Of a DNA stretch of 64,000 nt, positions 1-13,239 are shown piece by piece (the stretch's first letter is position 1; every line of letters starts with the position of its first letter). The notes beneath the pieces are model-generated. The model was not told the origin of the DNA. It searched no databases and saw nothing but the letters and a program-made list of their open reading frames with translations. The DNA is taken from assembly GCA_030789695.1 (NCBI GenBank), contig CM061132.1:34000418-34064417 (forward strand). Direction: 5' to 3'. The translations under genes were made by a program, and so were the position numbers. The stretch is from Scilla litardierei (taxonomy: Eukaryota > Streptophyta > Magnoliopsida > Asparagales > Asparagaceae).

Positions 1-1166
1 TCGAGAAGTGACCAACGACACTTTTCCCGCCTCCTACCACGGCACAACCATCCAAGCCGGTACACTCCCCCCCCCCCCCCCCCCCGTGTCCCAAGTATGA
101 TCATATTCAAGCTTGCTTTATTCTTCCAACATCAATACCACTTGAAGGCCAACATTATTATCAACAATAAGATCACCAAGACATTGAACATAAGTAAAAA
201 TTAAATTTATGAAACATGAGGTGGCCAAATAAACAACTGATGAATCATGTAACAATCATATATTGAAGCCACAAAACATGGAGATCCATAATCAAAGACA
301 AAACAACATATTCATGCAACCCAGTTTCTGGAAATAACAGGACAATCCCAAACAGAGGCATAATGCTCCAAATATTTGTACTAAACATCTATTTTTATTC
401 TCTTAAGAGTTGTAGACATATGTGTTGTGGATTCACTGATAAAATTTCAAGAAGGAATTCCCACTGTGTGATTTATGATGAATTGTTTGGTTAGTCCTAT
501 CAAAACTGTTTTTCAGGAAGATTCTAAGTGCTGTAAAGATTGTTAGTTTAAGTCATGTTGCAGTTAGAATCTCAAAAATGTGTCCTAGGAGAAAGTTATA
601 GAAAAGGTTGTTATCTTTCCAACGAAACCAAGAACACCAATTTTTATGGAGTGTGCAGTGGCTGATCTATGTTTTGCCAAACTGTGTCCAGAGTGGGTAA
701 AAATCAGACGGACATACTGCAACGACAGAATTTTTTATCCCTAATTGCAGTCCGAATTAACAAAAGTTCTCAACATGGAAGTTATAGATAACAGTCCAAT
801 ACTTATGACATAAAAATTCCAGAGCAAACTCAGTTCTAGATCATGAGGAATAAGCAAATAAATGAGCATGTAAATCTGTCCTGAATTTCAGCAACATCGA
901 GAATGAAAACTAATGTCATTAAACTAATATTAAATTAATTTCTCATGCTTAACATACACTAGCACTTAGTTGGAGATGGAATCCTACCTTAGGGGTGATG
1001 AAAGACAAGAGGTAGCCTAAATCCCTCCGGCTCCTCTTTCTTCAAGCTCCTTCCTCTTCCTCTTCCTCTTCTATTATTTTCCTCTCTCTCTCTTTGATTT
1101 TCCATTTCTTTTTCTTTTTATTTTTCTTTCCCTTTTTTTGTTGGATGAAAGAAAGAGATAAGGGAA
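1..1166. repeat. 1.16-kb direct repeat, copy A
   Basis: This stretch matches 2906-4060 almost base for base at an offset of about 2905, with scattered substitutions and small indels. It opens with TCGAGAAGTGACCAACGAC in both copies and ends near the GTTGGATGAAAGAAAGAGAT motif. A poly-C run (about 67-85) is expanded here and short in copy B. No coding capacity is seen. The two copies probably belong to a long LTR or its duplicated part; that is inference. Confidence 0.85.
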
Positions 1167-1374
1167 GAAAGAAAAATCGTACCACCCTACACGTACATTT
1201 AAATATAAACACACATAATAAGTACATCCAAATACCTATATACATATAGTAGATAGTCACACATCTAGGTTTATATACACAGCTATCCACATAATAGCAT
1301 ATACATCCATACACATGTATACATACAGACGCTTACAACCATACATATCACTATATACATCTCACATATGTCAC

Positions 1375-1412
<38 letters not shown>

Positions 1413-1933
1413 CAACACAATATGTAAACGTAATATACTAATATACTCAGAGTATGCCTACTCACACATGAGTGGGACACATAGATCCACACATGAATCC
1501 ACACACTATATATATACACACACACTGCACACTCCTCGGTCAATATAATAGCCCGGCCATACCTACATCACATAGTTTAACCAGACATCCTTTAAACACA
1601 AACATACAGTCACATAATCATACCAGTATCTAGAATAATAGTCTACATATAGATACATCAACAGATACACACACGAATATACCACACAGACATACTCGAT
1701 AATGGACATACAATACTTGTAGATCGATGCAAACACATAGACACATATACATCGACATATCCATCCAACCACCCATGTCTATCCTCGAGGACTCTACACC
1801 TCTAGCTTCTGATGTCAGGGCTCTATCTTAAGGTTGAACACCTAACAACCTTAGGACTCGACTACCCTCTATGGGAACATACACGCACTCCCTTACATAG
1901 CCGCAATGCGGTGACCTGTATGGACCACCAAAA
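1167..1933. other. AC/AT-rich non-coding stretch with (CA)n
   Basis: The sequence after the repeat is low-complexity, with a (CA)n run at about 1378-1403 and many TATATACACA-like blocks. The ORFs across it are tyrosine/cysteine/valine-rich reads of the microsatellite and are not genes. Near 1918-1933 the sequence ACCACCAAAA precedes TGTAACG. This resembles a decayed primer-binding site next to an LTR end. Confidence 0.5.
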
Positions 1934-2905
1934 TGTAACGCCCCGCTCTCCAGGATACCCGAAAAGTACGAATATGTCTCAGGTTCTCCCAAACCCAAAG
2001 AAAAGTCCGATTTTTATTCATCATCCATCTGTACATACATCCATCACTAACATCTCGTCACTACCCAAACAAAACCCCAAAAGTACAAACACCCTCTCCT
2101 CTCCCCTCGCCACCCCAACCTAACTCATCCATAGAACTCCACCGCTCCACCTCATAGCCATCGGCCAACACCAACACCTGAAAATTCAATGGTGGGGCAC
2201 GTCAAAGCGTGACCCAGTAGGAATACCATACCCCAACTAGCCCCTAACCTGATGCAATTATATATACACGTACATATGGTATGGCAGGAGAGCTAAAATG
2301 GTGTAAAGGGTGCCCGTGAGCAGGCAGAGTGTATGACATGGCATAAACATATACGGCAGTAAAAGAAGTAACAACTATAGTTATGAACATGTGGGAGCGT
2401 GCACGTGCAAGAGGCAATGTGTACATACTAGCATAATGTACAAGGGGCAACAAGTAACAAGTACACCATTTATAATGAGCAACTAAGTCTAAATAGTAAA
2501 ACAATAGAAAATAGTACCATGGAACCCATCTCACCCATTCATATCTCACAACATCAAATAGCATTTTCAACCTCATTTCCATGGTGGCATCATAATTAAG
2601 GCAATAATAGCAAAACCATCCATCACATTTCCACTTACTTAAGCTCCACAAATGAAAGCAAACCACCTCATTTTCCAACATACAACCATTTCAAGCAACT
2701 CATGCATTCATGGCAACAATCATACATATAAGGGAACAATCATATCTATAACCACAAGTTGCACATAATGCTCAAGTATGCCATGATGCATATGAAACAC
2801 AATGCAATTGTTATGAGATGCAATGCAATGCAATGAGATCCCATGAATGTGCCGGTGTGCAAGTGTATCGTGACTATTCCGATATCATGGGGAGCCACCC
2901 ATGGA
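1934..2905. mobile_element. Partial LTR-like segment starting TGTAACGCCCCGC
   Basis: The start TGTAACGCCCCGC is shared with the better-defined elements at 5391 (TGTAACGACCCGC) and 29706 (TGTAACGCCCCGC). The matching right end and target duplication were not found, so this is an incomplete or decayed copy. No protein domain is visible. Confidence 0.4.
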
Positions 2906-4060
2906 TCGAGAAGTGACCAACGACGTTTTTCCCGCCTCCTACCACGGCACAACCATCCAAGCATGTGCACTCCCCCCGTGTCCCTAGTATGATTATATCC
3001 AAACTTGCTTTATTCTTTCAACATCAATGCCACTTGAAGGCCAACATTATTATCAACAATAAAATCACCAAGACATTGAACATAAGTGAAAATTAACAAC
3101 TTTATGAAACATGAGGTGGCCAAATAAACAACTGATGAATCATGTAACAATCATATATTGAAGCCACAAAACATGGAGATCCATAATCGAAGACAAAACA
3201 ACACATTCATGCAACCCAGTTTCTGGAAATAACAGGACAGTCCCAAACAGAGGCATAATGCTCCAAATATTTGTACTAAACACCAATTTTTCTTCTCTTA
3301 AGAGTTGTAGATATATGTGTTATGGATTCACTGATAAAATTTCATGAAGAAATTCACACTGTGTGATTTATGGTGAATTGTTTGGTGAGTCCTTACAAAA
3401 CTGTTTTTCAGGAAGATTCTAAGAGCTGTAAAGATTGCTAGTTTAAGTCATGTTGCATTTAGAATCTCGAAAATGTGTCCTAAAAGAAAGTTGTAAAAAA
3501 AGTTGCTATCTTTCCAACGAAACCAAGAACACCAATATTTATGGAGTGTTCAGTGACTGATCTATGTTTTGCCAAACTGTGTCCAGACTGGGTAAAAATC
3601 AGACGTACTGCAAAGACAGAATTTTTACCCCTAATTATGGTCCGAATAAACAAAAGGTCTCAACATGGAAGTTGTAGATAACAGTCCAATACTTATGCCA
3701 TAAAAATTCCAGAGTAAACTCAGTTCTAGAGTTCTAGATCATGAGGAATAAGCAAATAAATGAGCATGTAAATCTGTCCTGAATTTCAGCAACATCAAGA
3801 ATGAAAACTAATGTCATTAAACTAATATTAAATTAATTTCTCATGCTTAACATACACTAGCGCTTAGTTGGAGATGAAATCCTACCTTAGGGGTGATGAA
3901 AGACAGTGGGTACCCAAATCCCTCCGGCTCCTCTTTCTTCATGCTCCTTCCTCTTCCTCTTCTATTATTTTCCTCTCTCACTCTTTGATTTTCCATTTCT
4001 TTTTCTTTTTCTTTTTCTTTCCCTTTTTTTGTTGGATGAAAGAAAGAGATAAGGGAACAA
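2906..4060. repeat. 1.16-kb direct repeat, copy B
   Basis: Second copy of 1-1166. After about 4070 the two copies diverge completely: copy A continues into AC-rich sequence and copy B into an A/G-rich run. The shared segment is therefore bounded on its right side. An extra GTTCTAGA duplication near 3726-3737 is private to this copy. Confidence 0.85.
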
Positions 4061-5178
4061 AGAAAAATGAAAAGAATGAGAAGAAGGAAGTAAAAGAATG
4101 TAGAAAAGATAAAGAAATAAATAACTAAAAATATCTCTTCTTCTAGGAGCCCATTTATTTACAAATTTGCCATTCCTTAGCTATGTCATCTTACTCTACA
4201 CACACCCCCCTAAACTAATTACAAGGGTGTCATTACTTTACACACCCTTCTACCATGCACACACACTCCCCACTAATTACCAACAAGCCACTAATCCAAA
4301 CCCCTTTCACATTAGCCTCATTCTTGCCCCCATAACCCCTTTTACACTTGTCCTTCTACACTAACCATATCTTAATACGTACCCTCTTCTAAGTACTTAA
4401 GGAGCCATCCCTCTACACACACCCTCACTTTATATCCACACAACCAACTCATATGAAACCATACCCTCAAGCATAAACACCCAATTAATAACACTAATAC
4501 TAATATTAATAATAATAGTAATTCTACTAAGATTACTACTTCATAACCATACTAATAATAACAATAGCACACGTGCACACACGCGCACACACACAAAAAT
4601 ATGTACATCACAAATGACACATTAATATTAACACTAATGTACTACAATTTACCCACAACACAAATAGTATAAGGCCATCACATAATACAATTAAAACTAA
4701 TACAATAATTAAGGCTAATGCTAACACTTTACTATACACACATGTCTACTTACTAAATGCAAGTGTGCCATCACCTTGCACACCCACATTCTTACACACA
4801 CACGTACACATCTAATTAAATACATCAATGCCACACGTTAAGCATACATTCCTGTATATGTATACTCTACATCATAATACACTAATACACCCACAATGCA
4901 CTACCATATGTATGCATTCATTATCCTCAATCACTTCGCACTACATGTCGTATAAACACACTAACTCGATACTACTACATAAGCGCACTTATATCCAGTC
5001 AAATAACACTCCAATAGTACAATCGCTTTACGCACTAGATAAAACATTACACACACCATATAATACATATCACTATACGGGTATACACACACAATACTCT
5101 ACACAATACACACACAAAAATACATGCCTTACGTCTTTGGCATCAGGGCCATTACATACACCCACCCACCCACCCACA

Positions 5179-5211
<33 letters not shown>

Positions 5212-5390
5212 GGGGGGGGGCTCAGGGGAGGGGGTGCTTGGGGGAATATGCATGAGGAAGTGAGGGGAGGAGCTCGAGGAAGGGGAATGGGTTCTCACGG
5301 AGGGGCTCGGGAGAGGGAGTACGGTGGCTAATGGAGAGCTCAGGGTTGCAACGGCTTGGCGTCATGGTGGAGAGGGGGGCATGGGCTCAG
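4061..5390. other. CA-rich non-coding filler with compound microsatellite
   Basis: No gene is supported here. The segment is rich in ACACAC/CATAC blocks. A compound (ACCC)n-(CA)n-(GA)n-(G)n tract lies at about 5157-5221, followed by G-rich sequence to 5390. The G-rich tail continues in the same style at 8937-9498, which fits its having been split by the insertion at 5391-8936. Confidence 0.5.
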
Positions 5391-8364
5391 TGTAACGACC
5401 CGCTCTCAGGGGGCCATTACTTATTTGATTACATTTGCAGGTCTGCAGATCACCAGTAAAAACAATATAGCTACAATACAGAGATATACCAATACTCAAA
5501 CCAGCGTACATTATTACAGTCCATAATTGAAATACAATATACAACAACACTCTTACACTGAGTACATGAAAGGAAGTACGAAAAGGAAAAAGGAAATACA
5601 ATACGCACACAAACTTAATAATATCTAGAAATCAGCAGTCTATGGGTCAAACTATGGCTCCTCAAACTCAGGGGCCTCTTCTTCGATCTGTACGTCGTCT
5701 GCAGGTGCTATAAAATGGAACCGTGGTTAAATCACAATAATTCTCAAAATAGAAAGGAAGCAGTGTACAAGTACTGAACATACTAAGTAAGGAAACAGGC
5801 TGAAGAAGTTGCTACAGACAAGTGCGACAAGTAAAGTAAATGTAGCCATGCATACAAGAGCGAAAAGTAAAGTACAGGTGGCTGCACAAGTGTGGTAAGT
5901 AACGTGCATGTAATGCATAAAGTAAAGATGACTATGTAAGCAGTAACTAAACTAGAACTACGTGACTCAAGTAGGAGAGTACGATATGCAACCAATGAGT
6001 TCATCTCTTACCTGGTGCGCTTACCCAGACGAATGCCGAAACACAGGTAGCGGTACATGTATTTGCTGAAACGCAGGTAACAGAACGGGATGCTGAAACA
6101 CAGGCAGCGGTACGGGATGATGAACTCCAGTCACTCCCAAACTCTCTCAGACTATGAGTTACCCCAAACCCCAGTGAAGTGTCAATTATTCTATATACAT
6201 GTTTCATACAGAATGTTCCACAAGATATTCCACAAGATGTACCACATGATCATTCGTTAGCATTCACTGAGTCATAGATGGCATGTGACTATTTAACGTA
6301 AGCAATCGTGCACAAGTGTATCAATGTTTCATGAGAAGTTTCAAGTGGCAAGTATCATAACTGGTAGACAAGGGTGAACTAGACAAAAGAGGGATCACGA
6401 CGATGAAAAAGTTGAAGTAACTCTTTTGAAGGTATTTACAAACTGTTGATAATTGAAACTATAACATTGGTCCATGCATACATGGCCAGTCAGGTTTGGC
6501 CAAGCAGGTCACTATCCCTGCAAATAGGGTGATCCAAACTTTGGCGCAAACGATTCTAGACAACAGGTGATACCAATGTTAAGAATACCAATTATCACAT
6601 CTGCTCCATTGTTTATATTAACAAATGGTAGGGTTGTTCCCTATTTACTATGATAGTTAAACCAGGACCACTTGTTGACTTTCTTATAGAAAACGAGAAA
6701 GTTAGGAACCCATTTCAAAGCAAACTGGACTAAAGCAAAGTGGATGTTAAGAAGTTTAAGGATAAAGACAAGTCCAACAATTGTGAGGTTGATCCCATGC
6801 TTCGAGCATGTGTTATTTCTATTAGTACATAGTTTACCCAAGTAGAAGGTCGTGTGTTACAACCACAAAAGTTGAAAGTTGGCAATTTCATATGCTTAAT
6901 TAGATAGACGTTCTGATTAGATTAGGTCTCTAGTTGTTGGTTCTATTCAATAGCCGTTCTGAGGCTATACATGATGTCCTAAGTTCGTACAAGTACACTA
7001 TCTAATTTTCTAAATTTTGAATTCGCTACCTTATGGGTTTCGAGGTGGTTGTAGTGATATGGGACTAGAGCTAGAGCTTCCAAGGGTACTTGTGTACGAG
7101 AATCGGTACCTGAAATCATAAGAATTTATCGGTTATAAGTCGTACCATTTTCTACCAATTTATCTCGATCGTTTCTATTTTCTAATAGCTTGAAAAGGTG
7201 TCAAAATATGTTATAAAATTTTAGATAGGCTAGTTATGAGAAAAATAATTTAACTTAAGAAGGAAATATTTTTCTGAAGCCTCTGGGTATTTTTAATAAT
7301 TTTTAAAGGCTCAAAGTGAATTTAAAAACTAATTTTAAATACTTATTTTAATCGTTCAATAATTTATTCTGAATGAAATACGTATCAGAATGTTTCAAGT
7401 AAGCTGTCAAAATGAGCGTCTCGTTGAATACTATAACATATAATTTTTCCACATATCAGTTTACGTGAAAGTTTTAAGATATTGATTATTAAGTGAAAAC
7501 AACGTAATTTAAATATTAACATTAGAAAAATACCGAGGAAAATATACTCGCCTAATGGAGATGAAATTAGCACCAATGCGTCCCGGATGTCACGTTCAAT
7601 TTTCTGGACCTGGTCTTGTATTTTTCTGAGGCCTATAGAATTAGTTATAAATTTTAGATTAGAAAACCTCATGTTATATAAATCCAAATACGTGTTATAT
7701 ACGCTTATACGTATTTTCGTATAACAATACGTTTAAACCCCTTTCACTCTCACTTACATTGTCATCTGCATGCAACGGGGATGGGGGCTCCTCGACGTCG
7801 ACGGCTGCGGCGAGCAGGGGTTGGAGGGAGGCGCTGGAGGCCACTGGCATTGCGGCGAGGATAACGGTAACGGAAGGCGGCGCTCGCGGAGGCAGTGAAC
7901 GACGAAGGATGCATCGAAGTGTGAGGGAATCGCATGCCTTCGCTGCTGTTTCCCGACGATCAAGGCAGTGCTGCGGTGGCGGAGCGAAGGCGGTACAGCA
8001 GCGGAAGGCAGCGCCGCACAGTGGAGGTGCGGGGTGTTGGCTCGTCGGAGAGGGGAGCTGTGTTAGAAGGGGAAGAGGGTGCAGCTAGGGGAGGGTCCTT
8101 CCGGTGGTTGTTGGGTATGGCGGCGGGGGCTGTCGAGAGGCTGCGGGGGTGGCATAGAGGGTGGAGACGAGGCGGGTGGCGACACACGGTGCTGGAGGGA
8201 GGCGGGCCTCGTTGTGTTTGAGGGGAGATCGGAGGGGGGTTTTGCGGCGTTTGACGTCGACTGAGGCAGTGCGAAGGTAGCGGGTGCTGCTCGGCGGCAA
8301 CAATGGAGGAGTAGAGGTGAGGGCGTCGACGAGGGTGATAGCTCCGCCGGAATGTGTAGGGAGA

Positions 8365-8436
<72 letters not shown>

Positions 8437-8936
8437 AACTGAGGGGGGAGATGCAGGCTGAGGGAGTGGGGAAGAGAGAAAGCTGTCAGTGTTTGGATTT
8501 TTAAAAATATTGGTTAATTGTGTTATTAAGTGGAATTAGTGGGTATTTATAGCCAATAAGATGCATGAATGCACTATTAGTGCATTAATTACGATGGTTA
8601 GGCTTTTGACTAAGTGGAGAAAAACTTTAAACATGTCTCCCTACGTTTAAGCTCTGGCTTGGGTAAATCAATAGGTAATTATGTTAAAGTAATTGGTAAA
8701 TAGGTTAATGTAATTAGTAATGATTATATTGAAATATCATTTTATTTATACAAACGACTCCGAAAAATTACGAAAAAATAGACATGGGTTTGTATTGTTA
8801 CGAGGATCATGAATATAAAGTCAAATTTAAGGTTTAAGTGACGGAAAAATTAGGAAAAATTCATTTACTCATTTTGAACTCGTTTGATACTATCGTGAAT
8901 ACGGAAATTCCTATACGCTGAAACCAGACCGTTACA
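5391..8936 (-). mobile_element. Solo-LTR-like insertion, 3.5 kb, TSD CTCAG
   Basis: The element runs from TGTAACGACCCGC to CAGACCGTTACA and is flanked on both sides by CTCAG (5386-5390 and 8937-8941). TG...CA ends with a short TGTAACG inverted repeat and a 5-bp duplication are the hallmark of an LTR insertion. I see no gag, protease, RT or integrase in the 3546 bp. A solo LTR of a long-LTR Ty3/gypsy lineage is the likeliest reading. The minus orientation is inferred from the CGGGTCGTTACA-like 3' end. It contains a GC-rich block (7750-8350) whose ORFs look like composition artefacts. Confidence 0.8.
8362..8433. repeat. (GA)n microsatellite
   Basis: An almost uninterrupted GA run of roughly 70 bases inside the 5391-8936 insertion. 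It produces the poly-Leu/Ser minus-strand reading frame there, which is not a gene. Confidence 0.95.
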
Positions 8937-9498
8937 CTCAGAGAAGTGGTGGAGGGGCACCGCACAGGGGCATCGCATCGGGGCACTGCACGGGGGATCG
9001 ATGACTGCACGGGGCTCAGGGAAGAGGGGCATTGTGCACTGGTTGCAGTGGAGGGGGTCTCGTGCTACTTGGGGAGGTAGATCGGGGTCTCGTGCTACTT
9101 GGGGAGGTAGAGAGGCACTTGCACAAGGAGGGGAGCCGTGAGTTGGGGAGGGGCTGTGAGGGGGGGGAGGAGAGTGGCCGTGAGTAAGGGTGCGAGTGTG
9201 TGCATGAGTTGGTGTGGCAGAGAGGTCCGTGAGGGAGAGGGGACCGTGAGAGGGGTGGATGAACTAGAGAGGGGGAGTGTTGCGTGGAGGGGAGGGGGGA
9301 AGGGGTGCCGTAGAGAAGGGCAAGGGGTGTTGCGTGGTGTTGCCATGGTTGTGGTTTGTCGGGGGAGGGAGGGGATTGATGGGCTGTTGGCGTGGGAGGT
9401 GGATGTGAGGGGGCTGTGAGAGAAGGGGAGTGGCTTAGGGATGCCATAGGTTGTAAGGAGGGGAGGGAGTGTTGAGTTTCTCTATTGAAGAAGAGAGG
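8937..9498. other. G-rich non-coding segment between two insertions
   Basis: This is the host sequence left between the insertions at 5391-8936 and 9499-12580. It is strongly G-biased on the plus strand. A short tandem duplication of GGGTCTCGTGCTACTTGGGG starts near 9055 and again near 9084. The proline/serine-rich minus-strand ORFs are composition artefacts. Confidence 0.5.
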
Positions 9499-12400
9499 TG
9501 TAACGGCCAGTATCTTTAGGCGCGTTTTCGTTTGGGCGTGCCAGTATTTTATTTCTGTTATTCAGTTACTTTTTCGTCCGTACGTATCGACGCAAGCGCG
9601 TCACTATTTTCGTTTTACCATGTCGTCAATATTTACCATCAAGTTTTAACTAAAAATGATTTACCTTAATTATTCTACTAAATACAATTTACTAATTACA
9701 AATCTTAATTACTTTAATTAATCTCACTAATTATTTTTTTTCATTTTAAATGATGACTTTCATTTTTAATGATGACTTATTAAAACTCACTTAATTACGT
9801 AAGTGTCTTAACCCTTAGCTACACGACAAAACACACGTTTTAGTCAACCGGATACATTTTCTGAAATCAAAATTGGTTTCCTCTTTGTTTTCGTTTGAAC
9901 AAAGCAATACGCCTCTACAAAGTCTAAAGATTTCATTAAATACACATCCCAATCAAATTAATTCTGCTTTGACAAAATGAGAGGGGTGTCTCCCTGCTCA
10001 TCTTCTTAAGCCCGTATTCTCCCCTGCAGATTGATCTGCAAATCCTCCATCAATTTTCTAAAACCAACAACCCAATTTCACCAATCCATCTGCAAACCCA
10101 TTTCACCAAAAACATTTTCCGTAAGATTGTTCGCCATTTTCCCAAATCAAACCCACATCCCTCAAGCAAATCAACTCATCAAACAACTTCATCTTCCCAA
10201 AATCAAATTCCCAAACTCAAACTGAAAAATTGGAAGTGAGGAAACAACCCGAATCAACTTCAGATTCTTACAAACATCAAACCCCATTCTGATCCTTCTC
10301 TCCTCTACCAACAAACCAAAACTGAAATTGGAATCAAGGTTTTTGGGAGAGGGAATTGAGAAGTCAGATCTGAAACACAACCTCAGATTCAAGATCAAAG
10401 CATACCAACTTCAGATCTACAAAGCTTCAAACTCTCTACCTCCATCCCCTCCCACAACCTCGCTGCACACGCCGCCGACCTCCCTGTGCGCCGTGCCTTG
10501 CGCCCTCTAGCGCGCGTCGCCGCCGGAGAAGCCCCTGACCGCCGCGCGCCTGGAGGCCTCGCCGGAGCAGCCGCCTGGGCCGCCGCCGCCTGCGCCACCG
10601 GGGAGAGCCGCGCGTCGCCGGGGAGAGCCGCGTGCTGTCGTCCGTCGCCTTCATCCCTCCTCGTGCGCTCGTGTGTAAGACCCTTTCCCCCTGTTGTTGC
10701 GTGAGCTGCAAACTTTAAAAAAAGAAAAGAAAAGAAAATAGAATGAAGAACTGAGAATGGGAGATAAGAGAGTTCTCAATGAATGAGAAAGAGGTATGGT
10801 CGACAAAAGACAGCCTGTACAAATAATAATAAGACTGAGAAGTAAAAAAGCAAGAAGAGAAGTTGATTTAATAATAATAATAGAAGAGGGTAGCCTAGTT
10901 AATAGTGGTAAGTAGGTAGGGGCAGTAGACATGTAAGTTAAATGAAATGAAGAGAGTGACAGTGAAGCTTAATGGGAAGTTTGATGGCCTTATTAATTAT
11001 AAGAAGGGTAAGTGACAGCCTGGCGTAGATAAGAATATAAAAGAGAGAAAGTTAGGGGGTTTTATTAAAATGTGGAAGTAGTTGTAATAGGGTGTGTGTA
11101 TTAATTGGGATGATAACCATATCATCTAATAGATTAGTGTTAATAGGTGGTTAACATTTATTTAATTGGTTAGTATTAATTTTAACAGCTTATTAATAAA
11201 TAATATCGGAATAAAATGAGGCGTATAATATTAGTGTAAACATAATATAAACACCACCCTAGCTAGATAACCCGATAAAATTAGACAAACCCACTTTAAG
11301 GAATAACTTGATAATTTGATTATCTCACAATAAAATCTAATTTGGTGAATTGTTTAACCAAAACAGAGAACCAAAAGTACCAACTCGTAGTACCCATCAA
11401 GACGGACCCAACAGCTCCAGAATCACCGAAATCATGCAAGTGATACTTGCCAGTAATTATTTAGGCCACGTTTTAGGCCAATTTTTGTATTAGCGTAAAA
11501 GAGACTAGGCGGTGAAATGATAGTCGCCTAGACGCCCTTACTAGATCTAGCTTGACAACGAAGCTAGGTCCGACACCTTTACCATGCAATCTTTTCATGC
11601 TGCCATGTCATGTTTATTTTCAATTAACTGTATGCACTTTAACTGCTCATTACATTTCATGTCATGCATCAAATTGTTCTATCGTGATTGCGTAGCATAC
11701 GCTACAATAATTGTAACTATTGAGGCTAGGCACATGCTTTGCGGGCACAATCCTATGCCAATAACACTTCCTGGCTCGTGATCTAGAAGATGGGCGCCAG
11801 TCCATATACACGTGGAGGGGTAGGGTTAAACGATCGCTTGAGCGTAGAAGTGAGCCCGTACAGCCACTTCAGCCAAAAGACGGAAACTCTGTGCACGAAG
11901 TGATAAATCAGTGATTCGTGAATCGTGAAATAGTGAATTGTAGCTTTCTGCTACAACGTGCTTGATTGTTATTATTTTGTTCATTTAAATGTTGCATTCT
12001 TAAATGTCATGCCATTTCATCATGTTAGAACTGCTAGTCGCTTTTCTATATTTGTATCCTTGCACAAAAGTCCTCCGCCTTTCTAATGAGACTTTTGCTA
12101 ACATGTGCCCTTTTCTCTTTGGGTGTCACATGTCAGACTTTGAGACAGAGTAGGTAGTAGCGGACGAACAGTTTGTTGACGTTGAGTTTGAGGTCTTTGT
12201 AGAGGCAGAGTTCGGAGGCACTGGTGACCAGTCCTAGTCTCACCTAGAGACTTCTTTTAGTTGTTGCTGCTTTAGTAGTTGCTGTTAGGTTTCGGTGTGT
12301 AACACCTATATATCTCTATGTTATGTTTCGGCCATGCTTTAGGCCTATTGTTCAGACTTGTACTTTTGTGACTATTCCGCGATGTTGTAATATTTGTTGG

Positions 12401-12580
12401 ACGTTGTTGGTGGATACTTTTTATCTGCTTTATTATTGTTGTTGTTTCGTCGCAATGCAAGGACCTGCTACTTTTCGAAAAAAATTTTACAGACGCTTAT
12501 CAGACTGCAGCTTCACAGCTCCACGTCTGAGCGGACCTCCTCACGTCTCGCCTTCCATATTAGGGAAGCGGGGCATGACA
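9499..12580 (+). mobile_element. Solo-LTR-like insertion, 3.1 kb, TSD AGAGG
   Basis: The element starts TGTAACGGCCAG and ends GCGGGGCATGACA. AGAGG is present on both sides (9494-9498 and 12581-12585). No polyprotein domain is visible in the 3082 bp, so a solo LTR of a long-LTR gypsy lineage is favoured. The plus orientation is inferred because the right end GGGGCATGACA resembles LTR 3' ends of this type. A GC-rich block at 10440-10690 gives long overlapping ORFs on both strands with Ala/Arg/Gly bias, which I do not accept as genes. Confidence 0.78.
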
Positions 12581-12585
12581 AGAGG

Positions 12586-13120
12586 GGAGAAGTGATTTTA
12601 ATGAAGGAAATTTTATAAACGTTCTTAAGGATTCAACGCTATATAAACGTTGTTTAGACTACGATTTTGATGCGATTCTTGCATGGTTTTGAGTGAATTT
12701 CTTGTACAGGTTTGTGGCTACCTGTAGAGAATACGAAGGGCAAACTAAGGGCCAATGGTGGGTTGTTTGAGAGCTTTTCTACATTGTTTATTCTTTGGAT
12801 TCTTAGCGGGTTTGGTTATTCCCTTAAAGCAAACACTATAACTTGTAATCCAAGAATATTGAAGCATTATCGATCTCTTAAATTGGATGTACACCAAGTT
12901 TTGGGTGAAACCCATTTGAATCTTGGTGTCAAACGTGTGTTATTCTTTTGTTTTTGTGTTATCTTTCATATATATTGTTGTATTAATGATTTTGTAGAGA
13001 ACGTCATTAGCTTTGGTCGTTGGTCCACTAATCTTGGAATTTCGCAAGGCGATTGCCTTCTTAATAAGCATATTACGAGGGGCATAGGAGCCAAGAGAGA
13101 TGATCTCAATCACACCAAAC
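12586..13120 (+). mobile_element. Likely 5' LTR of decayed copia element
   Basis: This AT-rich stretch ends just before a primer-binding site at 13124 and contains a TATA-like CTATATAAACG near 12640. Its left boundary is not certain and no matching 3' LTR was identified. The 144-aa ORF starting at 12712 has no recognisable domain and is probably chance within the LTR. Confidence 0.45.
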
Positions 13121-13123
13121 AAT

Positions 13124-13137
13124 TGGTATCAGAGCAA
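13124..13137 (+). promoter_or_regulatory. Retrotransposon primer-binding site
   Basis: TGGTATCAGAGCAA follows the putative LTR after a few bases. It complements the 3' end of plant initiator tRNA-Met, the usual primer of Ty1/copia and many gypsy elements. It sets the orientation of the decayed element to its right as plus. Confidence 0.8.
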
Positions 13138-13239
13138 GGTTCGTGAACAAGTCCAATGTGATGGCAAATAGTTCTTCTACAAAAGATGGTGCAACTGGAA
13201 AAGCAATTGGTTCGAGTTCAAATGCAGGTGACTCATATG

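Noticed and set aside
1042..1548. Small Cys/Val/Tyr-rich ORFs
   Set aside because: Translations of CA/TA microsatellites.
7754..8438. Overlapping ORFs of 60-117 aa on both strands
   Set aside because: GC-rich block and (GA)n inside a solo LTR; Ala/Arg/Gly or poly-Leu/Ser composition, no domain, open in several frames at once.
9016..9447. 143-aa Pro/Ser/Thr-rich minus-strand ORF
   Set aside because: Direct result of a G-rich plus strand; no domain and no start context.
10395..10711. Ala/Arg-rich ORFs on both strands
   Set aside because: GC-rich part of the LTR at 9499-12580; open on both strands, so composition-driven.
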